A stretch of DNA of 27,182 bases from UBA9676 sp036522155. GTDB lineage: Bacteria > Actinomycetota > Actinomycetes > Streptosporangiales > Streptosporangiaceae. Each line of letters begins with the position of its first letter. The stretch's first letter is position 1. Below the pieces are notes generated by a model. It saw only the letters and a list, made by a program, of their open reading frames with translations. It was not told the origin of the DNA and did no database searches. The position numbers and the translations under genes are program-made. Where the stretch lies: the NCBI GenBank assembly GCA_036522155.1, contig DATDGI010000119.1, positions 1 to 27,182 of the forward strand, written 5' to 3'. Below, piece by piece: positions 7,769-15,405 of this stretch.

Positions 7769-8836
7769 GTGATCCGATGGCGGAATGCAGTGGTGACGGC
7801 GGTGGTCAGGGAGTGGCCCGGCGCGCTGGAGCTGACGGTGACGGCGGACGGCGCGGAACTGCCCGCGCTGGCCTACCCGGCGCTGACCGGCCGGCCGGAG
7901 ATCGGTGACCGGGTGCTGCTGAACGTGACCGCGCTCGAACTCGGGCTCGGGACCGGCGGCTACGCGCTCGTGACCGCGGTCCCCGGCCGCCTGCCCGATG
8001 CCCCGGCCGGGCCCGGGCATCTGGTCAAGGCCAGGTACACGCCGCTGCAGGCCACCGTGGCCGGCGCCGACGAGCAGGGATCGCCGTATCACGACCTGCT
8101 CCGCGACGCCGACGACCTGGCCGGGATGCCGGTGGTGGTGGCCGACCTGCATTCGGCCCTGCCCGCGGTCATCGCCGGGGTGCGGGCCGACGGCGCGCCG
8201 CTCACCGTCGCCTACCTGATGCTGGACGGCGGGGCCCTGCCGGCCTGGTTCTCCCGGACCGCGCCCGCGCTGCAGGCGGCGGGCTGGCTGGCGGGCACGG
8301 TCACCACCGGCCAGGCGTTCGGCGGCGACCTGGAGACGGTGACCGTGCATACCGGGCTGCTGGCGGCGCGGCACGTGCTCGGCGCCCAGGTCACCGTGGC
8401 CGCGCAGGGACCGGGCAACCTGGGCACCGGCACCCGGTGGGGATTCTCCGGGGTGGCCTGCGGGGAGGTGGTGAACGCGGTGGCTGCGCTGGGCGGCCGC
8501 CCGGTCGCCTGCCTGCGGGTCAGCGAGGCCGATCCGCGACCACGGCACCAGGGGGTGTCCCACCACAGCCTGACCAGCTACGGGCGGGTCGCCCTGGCCC
8601 GGGCGGATGTCGTCGTCCCGGACCTGCCCGGACCGTTCGGTGAGTGGATCGCCAGCCAGGCGGCACCGCTGGCCGACCGGCACAGCCTGATCCGGGTGCC
8701 GGTGGACGGGCTGGCGGACGCGCTGGACGGTTGCCCGGTCCGGCTGTCCACCATGGGCCGCGGGCTGGCCGAGGACCCGGCCTACTTCCTGTCCGCGGCC
8801 GCGGCCGGCCGCCACGCCGCGCGGCTGGCCCGATGA
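7769..8836 (+). CDS. DUF3866 family protein of unknown function (355 aa)
   Basis: The start MIRWRNAVVTAVVREW and overall length match the actinobacterial DUF3866 family, commonly found beside the paf genes. There is no signal peptide or membrane segment. Conserved-looking blocks are HLVKARYTPLQ, a central ADLHSALPAV, GPGNLGTGTRWGFSG (glycine-rich, a possible nucleotide- or phosphate-binding loop) and RHQGVSHHSLTSYGRV. The biochemical role is not known and I do not infer one. The next gene (Nudix hydrolase) overlaps its stop by 4 nt, so the two products are probably made together. Being divergent from pafBC, it could share regulation with them. Confidence 0.82.
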   Translation: MIRWRNAVVTAVVREWPGALELTVTADGAELPALAYPALTGRPEIGDRVLLNVTALELGLGTGGYALVTAVPGRLPDAPAGPGHLVKARYTPLQATVAGADEQGSPYHDLLRDADDLAGMPVVVADLHSALPAVIAGVRADGAPLTVAYLMLDGGALPAWFSRTAPALQAAGWLAGTVTTGQAFGGDLETVTVHTGLLAARHVLGAQVTVAAQGPGNLGTGTRWGFSGVACGEVVNAVAALGGRPVACLRVSEADPRPRHQGVSHHSLTSYGRVALARADVVVPDLPGPFGEWIASQAAPLADRHSLIRVPVDGLADALDGCPVRLSTMGRGLAEDPAYFLSAAAAGRHAARLAR

Positions 8837-9330
8837 TTCGGTTCGATCTGGAACGCGACGCGGTCCGGGTGGTCCTCACCGACGACGGCGGCCGCGTCCT
8901 GCTGTTCCATGCCGTCACCGACGACGTCGGCCCGGCGGGCTGGTGGGAGCTGCCCGGCGGCGGCATCGACGAGGGTGAGTCCTACCTGGACGCGGCCGTG
9001 CGGGAAATCCGCGAGGAGACGGGGCTGGTGCTGGACCCGGCCCAGTTCGGGCCGCCGGCCTGGCGGCGGGACACCACCTGGCGGTCGCGCGGGATCCGGC
9101 GGCTGCAGCACGAGGTGGTGGTCGCCGCCCGGGTGCCCGGGCACCGGCCCGCCATCCGCAACGACGGCCAGACCGCGACCGAACTCGAGGTCTACGTCGA
9201 GGCGCGCTGGTGGGAGGTGGCCGACGTGGTACGCAGCCGGGTGCGGTTCTACCCGGGCCGGCTGCCTGAACTGCTGCCCGCCTTCCTGGCCGGCCAGGCC
9301 ATCGACGAGCCGTTCGAGTTCTGGAACTAG
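8833..9330 (+). CDS. Nudix hydrolase (165 aa)
   Basis: The Nudix box is complete: Gly43, Glu49 and REIREETGL at 57-65, i.e. G-x5-E-x7-REUxEExGU. The family hydrolyses nucleoside diphosphates linked to another moiety; the substrate here is unknown. The ATG at 8833 overlaps the DUF3866 TGA as ATGA. The same frame is open further upstream, but that sequence is a Pro/Arg/Gly-rich shadow of DUF3866. The C-terminus ends in EPFEFWN. The stop TAG overlaps the FKBP gene's stop in CTAG. Confidence 0.9.
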   Translation: MIRFDLERDAVRVVLTDDGGRVLLFHAVTDDVGPAGWWELPGGGIDEGESYLDAAVREIREETGLVLDPAQFGPPAWRRDTTWRSRGIRRLQHEVVVAARVPGHRPAIRNDGQTATELEVYVEARWWEVADVVRSRVRFYPGRLPELLPAFLAGQAIDEPFEFWN

Positions 9331-10280
9331 CTGAACCCGCCGAGGATGTCCACCACGAACACCAGGGTGTCGGTGCCCTTGATGCCGGCCTGGGTGTTCC
9401 CGGTCTTGCCGTAGCCGTCCGCGGGCGGGATGACGAGCATGACCCGGCTGCCCACCTTCTGGCCGGTCAGGCCCAGGTCCCAGCCCGGGATGACCTGGCT
9501 GGGCGTGGAGCCGATGACGAAGCCGAACGGCTGGCCGCGCCTCCAGGAGGCGTCGAACACCTTCCCGGAGGCCCAGATCGCGCCCACGTACTGCACGACT
9601 ACGGTCTGGCCCTTGGTGACGACCGGGCCGGTGCCCTGCACCAGGGTCTTGGTCACCAGCTTGGTGGGCGGCTGGCCGGACGGCATCTTGATGGTGGGCG
9701 CCGAGCCGGTGACCGCGGTGACCGTGGGCAGGCCCTTGCCGCCGTCGGACACCGGGGTGCCGGCCGCCGAGTCGTTGCTGGCGAAGTCCTTGATGAGATC
9801 GACGACGAAGACGAGCGTGTCGGTGCCCTTGATGCCCACCTGCGGGTTACCGGACGTGCCGAAGCCCTCCTTGGGCGGGATGACCGCGAGCACCCGGCTG
9901 CCCATCTTCTGCCCGATCAGCGCCTTCGAAAGGCCCGGCAGCAGCTGGCCGGAGAACAGCGTCGGGTTGCCCGGGTGCGTGGTGGTGCCGAAGCTGCTCT
10001 GGGCCAGCCGGTGCGCAGTGCCGCTCCAGACGTAGATGGCGTAGTTGCCGATGAAGGCGTCGGTCGTGTGCAGCGCCGGCCCGGTGCCGTGGATCACGGT
10101 CTTGAACGACAGCTTGCTGCTCGCCTTGGCCGCCGGGATCTTGATGACCGGGGCCTGGTCGAAGGCGCCGGTCACGGCCACGTCGGCCCCGGCCGAGGTG
10201 GTGCCGGTGGACCCGCCGCAGCCCGCCAGCACGCCGGCGGCCAGCAGGGGAAGCACGATCATGGCAGCGATACGTCGCAT
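9327..10280 (-). CDS. Lipoprotein with two FKBP-type peptidyl-prolyl isomerase domains (317 aa)
   Basis: The signal peptide ends in the lipobox LAGC, with Cys21 as the acylation site, so the protein is probably anchored outside the membrane as a folding factor. Two FKBP domains follow, about 55-165 and 205-317. The second keeps the usual pocket: QYVG, VFDASW, QVIPGW, PPADGYG and LVFVVDI. The first keeps the fold (GSRVLAVIPP, GIKGTDTLVFVVD) but lacks the FD pair, the VIPGW tryptophan and the pocket tyrosine (GFG), so it is probably inactive. The two C-terminal halves are strikingly alike, consistent with internal duplication. An FKBP gene is commonly found beside pafBC in actinomycetes. Confidence 0.92.
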   Translation of the reverse strand: MRRIAAMIVLPLLAAGVLAGCGGSTGTTSAGADVAVTGAFDQAPVIKIPAAKASSKLSFKTVIHGTGPALHTTDAFIGNYAIYVWSGTAHRLAQSSFGTTTHPGNPTLFSGQLLPGLSKALIGQKMGSRVLAVIPPKEGFGTSGNPQVGIKGTDTLVFVVDLIKDFASNDSAAGTPVSDGGKGLPTVTAVTGSAPTIKMPSGQPPTKLVTKTLVQGTGPVVTKGQTVVVQYVGAIWASGKVFDASWRRGQPFGFVIGSTPSQVIPGWDLGLTGQKVGSRVMLVIPPADGYGKTGNTQAGIKGTDTLVFVVDILGGFS

Positions 10281-10318
10281 GGGGGAAGCCTTGTCGTCGG
10301 TCGGTGATGAGCGGAGCC

Positions 10319-10324
10319 AGCCTA
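10319..10324 (-). promoter_or_regulatory. Possible -10 box (TAGGCT) for the FKBP gene
   Basis: On the minus strand TAGGCT lies 38 nt before the ATG at 10280, giving a leader of about 32 nt. The same hexamer serves helY and dop. A weak AAGG precedes the start. Confidence 0.35.
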
Positions 10325-10349
10325 CCGGCTGCCAGCGGTGGCCGGGCCG

Positions 10350-11708
10350 TCACATTCCGGCGATCAGCTTCTCCACCCGCTCGTCCACCGACCGGAACGG
10401 GTCCTTGCACAGCACCGTGCGCTGCGCCTGGTCGTTCAGCTTGAGGTGGACCCAGTCCACCGTGAAGTCGCGCCGGCGCTCCTGAGCGCGCCGGATGAAC
10501 TCGCCCCGCAGCCGGGCCCGGGTGGTCTGCGGAGGCACCGACTTGGCTTCGAAGATCTCCAGGTCGGACACGGCCCGCTCGACCGCGCCCCGGCGCTGCA
10601 GCAGGTAGTAGAGCCCGCGGCCCCTGTGCACGTCGTGGTAGGCCAGGTCGAGCTGGGCCACCCGCGGCGAGGACAGCGGCAGGTCGTGCCGGGCCCGGTA
10701 GCGCTCGATCAGCTGGAACTTGGTGACCCAGTCGATCTCCCTGGCGATCAGGTCCAGATCCCCGATCTCGATCGCGGTCAGCGCCCGCTCCCACAGATCC
10801 AGCACCCGCTTGGTGGTGGCGTCGGCGCCCCGCCGGTCGGTGAAGTCGCGGGCCTTGGACATGTACTCGCGCTGGATCTCCAGGGCGCTGGCCTCCCGGC
10901 CGTTCGCCAGCCGCACCCGCCGCTGGCCGGTCATGTCGTGACTGACGTCCCTGATGGCCCGGATCGGGTTCTCCAGCGTCAGATCCCGCAGCACCGTGCC
11001 CGCCTCGATCATGCGCAGCACCAGGTCGGTCGCCCCGACCTTGAGCAGCATGGTGGTCTCGCTCATGTTCGAGTCGCCGACGATCACGTGCAGCCGCCGG
11101 AACCGCTCGGCGTCGGCGTGCGGCTCGTCGCGCGTGTTGATGATCGGCCGGGACCGGGTGGTGGCGGAGGAGACGCCCTCCCAGATGTGCTCGGCCCGCT
11201 GGCTGACGCAGTACACCGCGCCGCGCGGGGTCTGCAGCACCTTGCCCGCGCCGCAGATGACCTGCCGGGTGACCAGGAACGGGATCAGGATGTCGGCCAG
11301 CCGCCCGAACTCACCGTGCCGCCCCACCAGGTAGTTCTCGTGGCAGCCGTAGGAGTTGCCGGCCGAGTCGGTGTTGTTCTTGAACAGGTAGATGTCGCCG
11401 GCGATGCCCTCCTCACGCAGCCGCCGGTCGGCGTCCACCAGCAGGCCTTCCAGGATCCGCTCGCCCGCCTTGTCGTGGATCACCAGGTCGCTGATGTTGT
11501 CGCATTCCGGGGTGGCGTACTCCGGGTGGCTGCCCACGTCCAGGTACAGCCGGGCGCCGTTGCGCAGGAAGACGTTGCTGCTGCGCCCCCACGAGACCAC
11601 ACGCCGGAACAAGTACCGGGCCACCTCGTCCGGTGAGAGCCGTCGGCTCCCCCGGAACGTGCAGGTGACCCCGTACTCGTTCTCCAGGCCGAAAATGCGC
11701 TTGTCCAT
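10350..11708 (-). CDS. pafA: PafA, Pup-protein ligase (452 aa)
   Basis: PafA activates the C-terminal Glu of Pup with ATP and joins it to substrate lysines. It has the glutamine-synthetase-like fold shared with Dop. The N-terminus MDKRIFGLENEYGV carries metal/ATP-binding Glu9 and Glu11. LYLDVGSHPEYATPE places the catalytic Asp at residue 57, the position reported for M. tuberculosis PafA. Further signatures are YGCHENYL, VICGAGKV, INTRDEPHAD and DSNMSE. The length is typical and the Dop-specific loop is absent. It lies 39 nt downstream of the aldehyde dehydrogenase of the catabolic operon. No convincing -10 or Shine-Dalgarno is visible in that gap, so read-through transcription is plausible. 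It is separated from prcA by about 6.3 kb. Confidence 0.97.
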   Translation of the reverse strand: MDKRIFGLENEYGVTCTFRGSRRLSPDEVARYLFRRVVSWGRSSNVFLRNGARLYLDVGSHPEYATPECDNISDLVIHDKAGERILEGLLVDADRRLREEGIAGDIYLFKNNTDSAGNSYGCHENYLVGRHGEFGRLADILIPFLVTRQVICGAGKVLQTPRGAVYCVSQRAEHIWEGVSSATTRSRPIINTRDEPHADAERFRRLHVIVGDSNMSETTMLLKVGATDLVLRMIEAGTVLRDLTLENPIRAIRDVSHDMTGQRRVRLANGREASALEIQREYMSKARDFTDRRGADATTKRVLDLWERALTAIEIGDLDLIAREIDWVTKFQLIERYRARHDLPLSSPRVAQLDLAYHDVHRGRGLYYLLQRRGAVERAVSDLEIFEAKSVPPQTTRARLRGEFIRRAQERRRDFTVDWVHLKLNDQAQRTVLCKDPFRSVDERVEKLIAGM

Positions 11709-11747
11709 GTCCGCTTCAGTTAATCACGGCGGACCGAACGCGCTAGC

Positions 11748-13205
11748 TCACCACTCGACCGCGACGTACTTCGTTTCGGTGAACTCCAGCAGGCCGTCGT
11801 GGCCGCCTTCCCGGCCCAGACCTGACTGCTTGACGCCGCCAAACGGCGCTGCCGGGTCGGACACGATGCCCCGGTTGACGCCGACCATGCCGGTCTCCAG
11901 CGCCTCGCTGACCCGCAGCGCCCGCCGCAGGTCGGCGGTGTAGAGGTAGGAGACCAGGCCGTACTCGGTGTCGTTGGCCATCTCGATGGCCTCGGCCTCG
12001 GCCGAGAAACGCACCACCGGGGCCACCGGGCCGAAGATCTCGTTGTCCAGGATGGTGGCGTGCGGCGGTACGTCGCTGAGGACCGTGGGCAGGTAGTAGA
12101 AGCCCCGCCGGTCCGGCGCCCGCCCGCCGGTGACCGCGTGCGCGCCGGCCGCGGTGGCCGAATCCACCAGGCTGGCCACCTTGGACCTGGTGTCCTCGTT
12201 GACCAGCGGGCCCAGGTCGGTGCCCTCCTCCAGCCCGGGCCCGACCGCCAGCTTGCTGAGCCGGTCGGCGAACCGCGAGGTGAACTCGTCGGCCACCGCG
12301 TCGTGCACGTAGAACCGGTTGGCGGCGGTGCACGCCTCGCCGCCGTTGCGCATCTTGGCCAGGAACGCGCCCTCGATGGCGGCGTCCATGTCCGCGTCCT
12401 CGAAGATCAGGAACGGGGCGTTCCCGCCCAGTTCCATCGAGCAGTTGGTGACCGTCTGCGCCGCGGTCTTCAGCAGCACCCGGCCGACCTCGGTGGAGCC
12501 GGTGAACGACAGCTTGCGCACCCGCGGGTCGGCCAGCATGGCCGACACCAGCGGCCCAGCGCTGGAACTGCAGACCACGTTGACCACGCCGGCGGGGACA
12601 CCGGCCTCGCGCAGGATGTCCGCGACCACGAACGCGCACAGCGGGGTCTCCTTGGCCGGCTTGAGCACGACCGTGCAGCCGGCCGCCAGCGCGGGCCCGA
12701 TCTTGCGGGTGGCCATCGCGGCCGGGAAGTTCCACGGCGTGACCAGCACGCTGACCCCGACCGGCTGGCGCAGCACCAGGATCCGGTTGGCCCCGGACGG
12801 CGCGGTTACCACCGCGCCGTCGATCCGGACCGCCTCCTCGGCGTACCAGCGGAAGAACTCCGCCGCGTAGGTGACCTCGCCCCGGGCGTCACGCAGCGCC
12901 TTGCCGTTCTCCAGCACCATCAGCCGCGCGATCGCCTCCGACCGCTCGATCATCAGCGCCCAGGCCCGGCGCAGGCACTCGGCCCGTTCCCGGGGCGGGG
13001 TGGCGGCCCAGCCGGGGAGCGCCCGGTACGCGGCCGCGACCGCGGCCAGCCCGTCCTCCGGGGTCCCGTCGGTGATCTGGACCAGGGTGTCCTCGGTGGC
13101 CGGGTCGGTGACCCCCAGGGTCTTGCCGTTGGTGCCCCATTCGCCGCCGATGAACAGCCCGGTCGGTACCTCGATGCCGGTCAGCGCGGCCAGGTCAGCG
13201 CTCAC
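11748..13205 (-). CDS. Succinate-semialdehyde dehydrogenase-like aldehyde dehydrogenase (485 aa)
   Basis: This NAD(P)-dependent ALDH oxidises an aldehyde to the acid. The oxyanion-hole Asn is at 159 (TPWNF), cofactor Lys at 182, FTGSTEVGR at 234-242, general-base Glu258 in MELGGNAPF and nucleophile Cys292 in GGEACTAANRF. The APFGGVKQSGLGREGG block near the C-terminus is typical of the succinate-semialdehyde dehydrogenase branch, but the real aldehyde is unknown. The GTG at 13205 overlaps the E1 beta stop as GTGA, implying translational coupling. The frame stays open upstream to 13388, but that extension is Arg/Pro/His-rich shadow sequence. It is the last gene of the five-gene operon. Confidence 0.9.
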   Translation of the reverse strand: MSADLAALTGIEVPTGLFIGGEWGTNGKTLGVTDPATEDTLVQITDGTPEDGLAAVAAAYRALPGWAATPPRERAECLRRAWALMIERSEAIARLMVLENGKALRDARGEVTYAAEFFRWYAEEAVRIDGAVVTAPSGANRILVLRQPVGVSVLVTPWNFPAAMATRKIGPALAAGCTVVLKPAKETPLCAFVVADILREAGVPAGVVNVVCSSSAGPLVSAMLADPRVRKLSFTGSTEVGRVLLKTAAQTVTNCSMELGGNAPFLIFEDADMDAAIEGAFLAKMRNGGEACTAANRFYVHDAVADEFTSRFADRLSKLAVGPGLEEGTDLGPLVNEDTRSKVASLVDSATAAGAHAVTGGRAPDRRGFYYLPTVLSDVPPHATILDNEIFGPVAPVVRFSAEAEAIEMANDTEYGLVSYLYTADLRRALRVSEALETGMVGVNRGIVSDPAAPFGGVKQSGLGREGGHDGLLEFTETKYVAVEW

Positions 13206-14185
13206 GTGTCCTCCAGTGACGTGCGCACGGTGTGCATGATCCGGTCGACCGACGGCAGCACGTGGTCTTCCAGGGCGTCGGCGGCGGGCAGCGGGATGTG
13301 CGGGGTGGTGATGCGGACGGCCGGGCCCCGCAGGGTGCCGAACGCCTCCTCCGCCACGATCGACACGATCTCGGCGCCCCAGCCGCACAGCCGCGGGTTC
13401 TCCTCGACGGTGAACAGCCGTCCGGTCTTCGCGACCTCCGCCAGGATGGTGCGGGTGTCGAGCGGGACCAGGCTGCGCACGTCAACGACACTACAGCCGA
13501 TGCCGTGCTCGGCCGAGAGCCGCCCGGCCGCCGCCACCGCCCGCGGCACCATCGCCGCCAGCGCCAGGATGGTCGCGTCGCTGCCCTCGGTGACCACCTT
13601 CGCCTGGCCGAGCGGCTCGACGATCTCGCCGTCGCCGACCTCGCCCTTGCTGGCGTAGAGCGACTTCTGCTCGAAGAACAGCACCGGGTCGGGATCGCGG
13701 ATCGCGGCGGCCAGCAGGCCGACCACGTCGTGCGGGCTGGACGGGGCGACCACCTTCAGGCCGGGCACGGCCATGGCCCAGTTCTCGACCGACTGCGAGT
13801 GCTGCGCGCCGAACCGCACCCCGGCCCCGTTCGCGGCCCGGATCACCAGCGGGAACGAGACCTGGCCGTCGGACATGTAGCGGCTTTTGGCGATCTCGTT
13901 GGCGACCAGGTCCCAGCAGACGGCGAAGAAATCGCTGAACATGATCTCGGCGATGGGCCGCAGCCCGGTCATGGCCGCGCCCATGGCCGCGCCCAGGATG
14001 GCCTGCTCGCTGATGGGGGTGTCGCGGACCCGCTGCGGGCCGAACTCCTCCAGCAGGCCGACGGTGGCCTTGAACACCCCGCCCGCCGCCGCCACGTCCT
14101 CGCCGAGGAACACGACCCGGTCGTCCCGCCGCATCTCCTGGGCGATGCCCCGCGCGACCGCCTCCCGGTAGGTGATGACCGCCAC
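13202..14185 (-). CDS. Thiamine-diphosphate 2-oxoacid dehydrogenase-type E1, beta subunit (327 aa)
   Basis: The protein begins ITYREAVARGIAQEMRRD and has FLGEDVA, RVRDTPISEQAILGAAMGAA and RPIAEIMFSDF, then GAGVRFGAQHSQS and GLKVVAPSSPHD. It ends in a transketolase C-terminal domain (VVDVRSLVPLDTRTIL, FTVEENPRLCGWGAEI). This is the E1 beta architecture of pyruvate, acetoin and branched-chain dehydrogenases; Glu28 near the N-terminus fits the ThDP-activating Glu region. The GTG start at 14185 shares one base with the lipoyl gene's stop (TAGTG). It pairs with the E1 alpha encoded two genes upstream. Which 2-oxo acid or acyloin it uses cannot be told from sequence. Confidence 0.92.
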   Translation of the reverse strand: MAVITYREAVARGIAQEMRRDDRVVFLGEDVAAAGGVFKATVGLLEEFGPQRVRDTPISEQAILGAAMGAAMTGLRPIAEIMFSDFFAVCWDLVANEIAKSRYMSDGQVSFPLVIRAANGAGVRFGAQHSQSVENWAMAVPGLKVVAPSSPHDVVGLLAAAIRDPDPVLFFEQKSLYASKGEVGDGEIVEPLGQAKVVTEGSDATILALAAMVPRAVAAAGRLSAEHGIGCSVVDVRSLVPLDTRTILAEVAKTGRLFTVEENPRLCGWGAEIVSIVAEEAFGTLRGPAVRITTPHIPLPAADALEDHVLPSVDRIMHTVRTSLEDT

Positions 14186-14418
14186 TACTCGATCACCGCC
14201 AGCACCGTGCCGACCGGCACGGTCTCGTCCGCGCTCACCCTGATCTCGGCGAGCGTGCCGGAGGCAGGCGCGGGGATGTCGGTGTCCACCTTGTCGGTGC
14301 CGATCTCCAGCAGCGGCTCGCCCTCGGTGACCTGGTCGCCCTGGGACTTGTGCCAGACGTTGACGGTGCCCTCGTCCACGGTCTCGCCCATCCTGGGCAT
14401 CACGACCTCGGTGCTCAT
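14185..14418 (-). CDS. Stand-alone lipoyl (biotinyl/lipoyl) carrier domain protein (77 aa)
   Basis: The whole protein is a single lipoyl domain. VVMPRMGETVDEGTV opens it and EIGTDKVDTDIPAP carries the modifiable Lys43 in the DKV turn, as in E2 lipoyl domains. It ends at VLAVIE with no linker, no E1/E3-binding domain and no acyltransferase core. It lies between E1 alpha (1-nt gap) and E1 beta (1-nt overlap), so it is surely made with them. A GGAGG within the end of E1 alpha serves as its ribosome binding site. The DKVDT context favours lipoylation over biotinylation (AMKM). It presumably carries an acyl or aldehyde group from the E1, but the acceptor enzyme is missing here. Confidence 0.92.
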   Translation of the reverse strand: MSTEVVMPRMGETVDEGTVNVWHKSQGDQVTEGEPLLEIGTDKVDTDIPAPASGTLAEIRVSADETVPVGTVLAVIE

Positions 14419-14419
14419 G

Positions 14420-15397
14420 TCAGTTCCTCCAGTCCCAGCCGCCGTCGCTCCAGACGTCGGTGAACGCCAGTTCCAGCCGGGGCTCGGCGCCGGCCTTCGC
14501 CTCCTCGGTGGCCAGGTCGACCGCGGCCTTCGCCTCCGCGTCGATCCGGTCCAGTTCCGCCTCGTCCACCCCGCGCGAGACCAGCACCCGCCGGTAGGCC
14601 GGGATGGGGTCGCGGGCCAGCCATTCGGTCACCTCCTCGGCCGGGCGGTACTTGGCCGGGTCAGCCCGGGAGTGTCCGCCGTGCCGGTAGGTCAGCGCCT
14701 CGATCAGCGACGGCCCGCCGCCCTGGCGCGCCTTGTCGATCGCGTCGCCGGCGATCGCGTAGACCGCTTCCACGTCGTTGCCGTCCACGATCTGCGGTGA
14801 CAGCCCGTAGGCGGACGCCCGGTCGGCGGCGGGGTGCTTGACCGCGGTCACGGTCTCGATCGCGGTGTACTCCATGTAGCGGTTGTTCTCGCAGATGAAC
14901 ACGACCGGCAGCGCCCACACCGCGGCCAGGTTGAGTGCCTCGTGGAAGGCGCCGATGTTGGTCGCGCCGTCGCCGAAGAAGCAGACGGTGACCTGGCCGG
15001 TCCCGCGGTACTGGGCGGACCAGGCGGTGCCGTTGGCGATCACCAGCTGGGCGCCGATGATGGCGTAAGAGCCGAGCACGCCGTTGGACACGTCCAGCAG
15101 GTGCATGGACCCGCCCTTGCCGCGCATGAGGCCGTTCTCCCGGCCGAGCAGCTCGGCCATCACCGGGGTCATGGCCGTGCCCCGGGCCAGCACGTGGTTG
15201 TGGCCCCGGTAGGTCACGAACGTGTAGTCATCGGGGCGCATGGCCTGCGCCACCCCGGCCGCCACCGCCTCCTGCCCGGTGCCCAGGTGGGTGGTGCCCT
15301 TGACCAGGTTCTGCAGGAACAGGTCGTGGGCGCGCTTCTCGAACTGCCGGATCCTGGTCATGTTCCGGTACAGGCCGAGAGCGGTTGCCTCGTCCAT
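14420..15397 (-). CDS. Thiamine-diphosphate 2-oxoacid dehydrogenase-type E1, alpha subunit (325 aa)
   Basis: The ThDP motif GDG at 142-144 runs through GATNIGAFHEALNLAA to ENN at 170-172. HLGTGQEAVAAGVAQAM, YRGHNHVLARG and MRGKGGSMHL at the front match E1 alpha of the pyruvate/acetoin class. YRHGGHSRADPAKYR near the C-terminus carries the active-site His loop. The ATG at 15397 has GAGAGG four bases upstream. It starts 8 nt after the M24 gene and ends 1 nt before the lipoyl gene. An in-frame open stretch extends far upstream to 16399 but is the shadow of the M24 gene. Acetoin-dehydrogenase-like, branched-chain-like and pyruvate-like activities all remain possible. Confidence 0.92.
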   Translation of the reverse strand: MDEATALGLYRNMTRIRQFEKRAHDLFLQNLVKGTTHLGTGQEAVAAGVAQAMRPDDYTFVTYRGHNHVLARGTAMTPVMAELLGRENGLMRGKGGSMHLLDVSNGVLGSYAIIGAQLVIANGTAWSAQYRGTGQVTVCFFGDGATNIGAFHEALNLAAVWALPVVFICENNRYMEYTAIETVTAVKHPAADRASAYGLSPQIVDGNDVEAVYAIAGDAIDKARQGGGPSLIEALTYRHGGHSRADPAKYRPAEEVTEWLARDPIPAYRRVLVSRGVDEAELDRIDAEAKAAVDLATEEAKAGAEPRLELAFTDVWSDGGWDWRN

Positions 15398-15405
15398 GAC
15401 GCCTC

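Noticed and set aside
13206..13388. N-terminal extension of the ALDH
   Set aside because: Arg/Pro/His-rich shadow of E1 beta; the GTG at 13205 in GTGA coupling gives the normal ALDH N-terminus.
12060..13658. Plus-strand open frame (532 codons) opposite the ALDH and E1 beta genes
   Set aside because: Shadow frame; it crosses the boundary of two real genes and has no protein signature.
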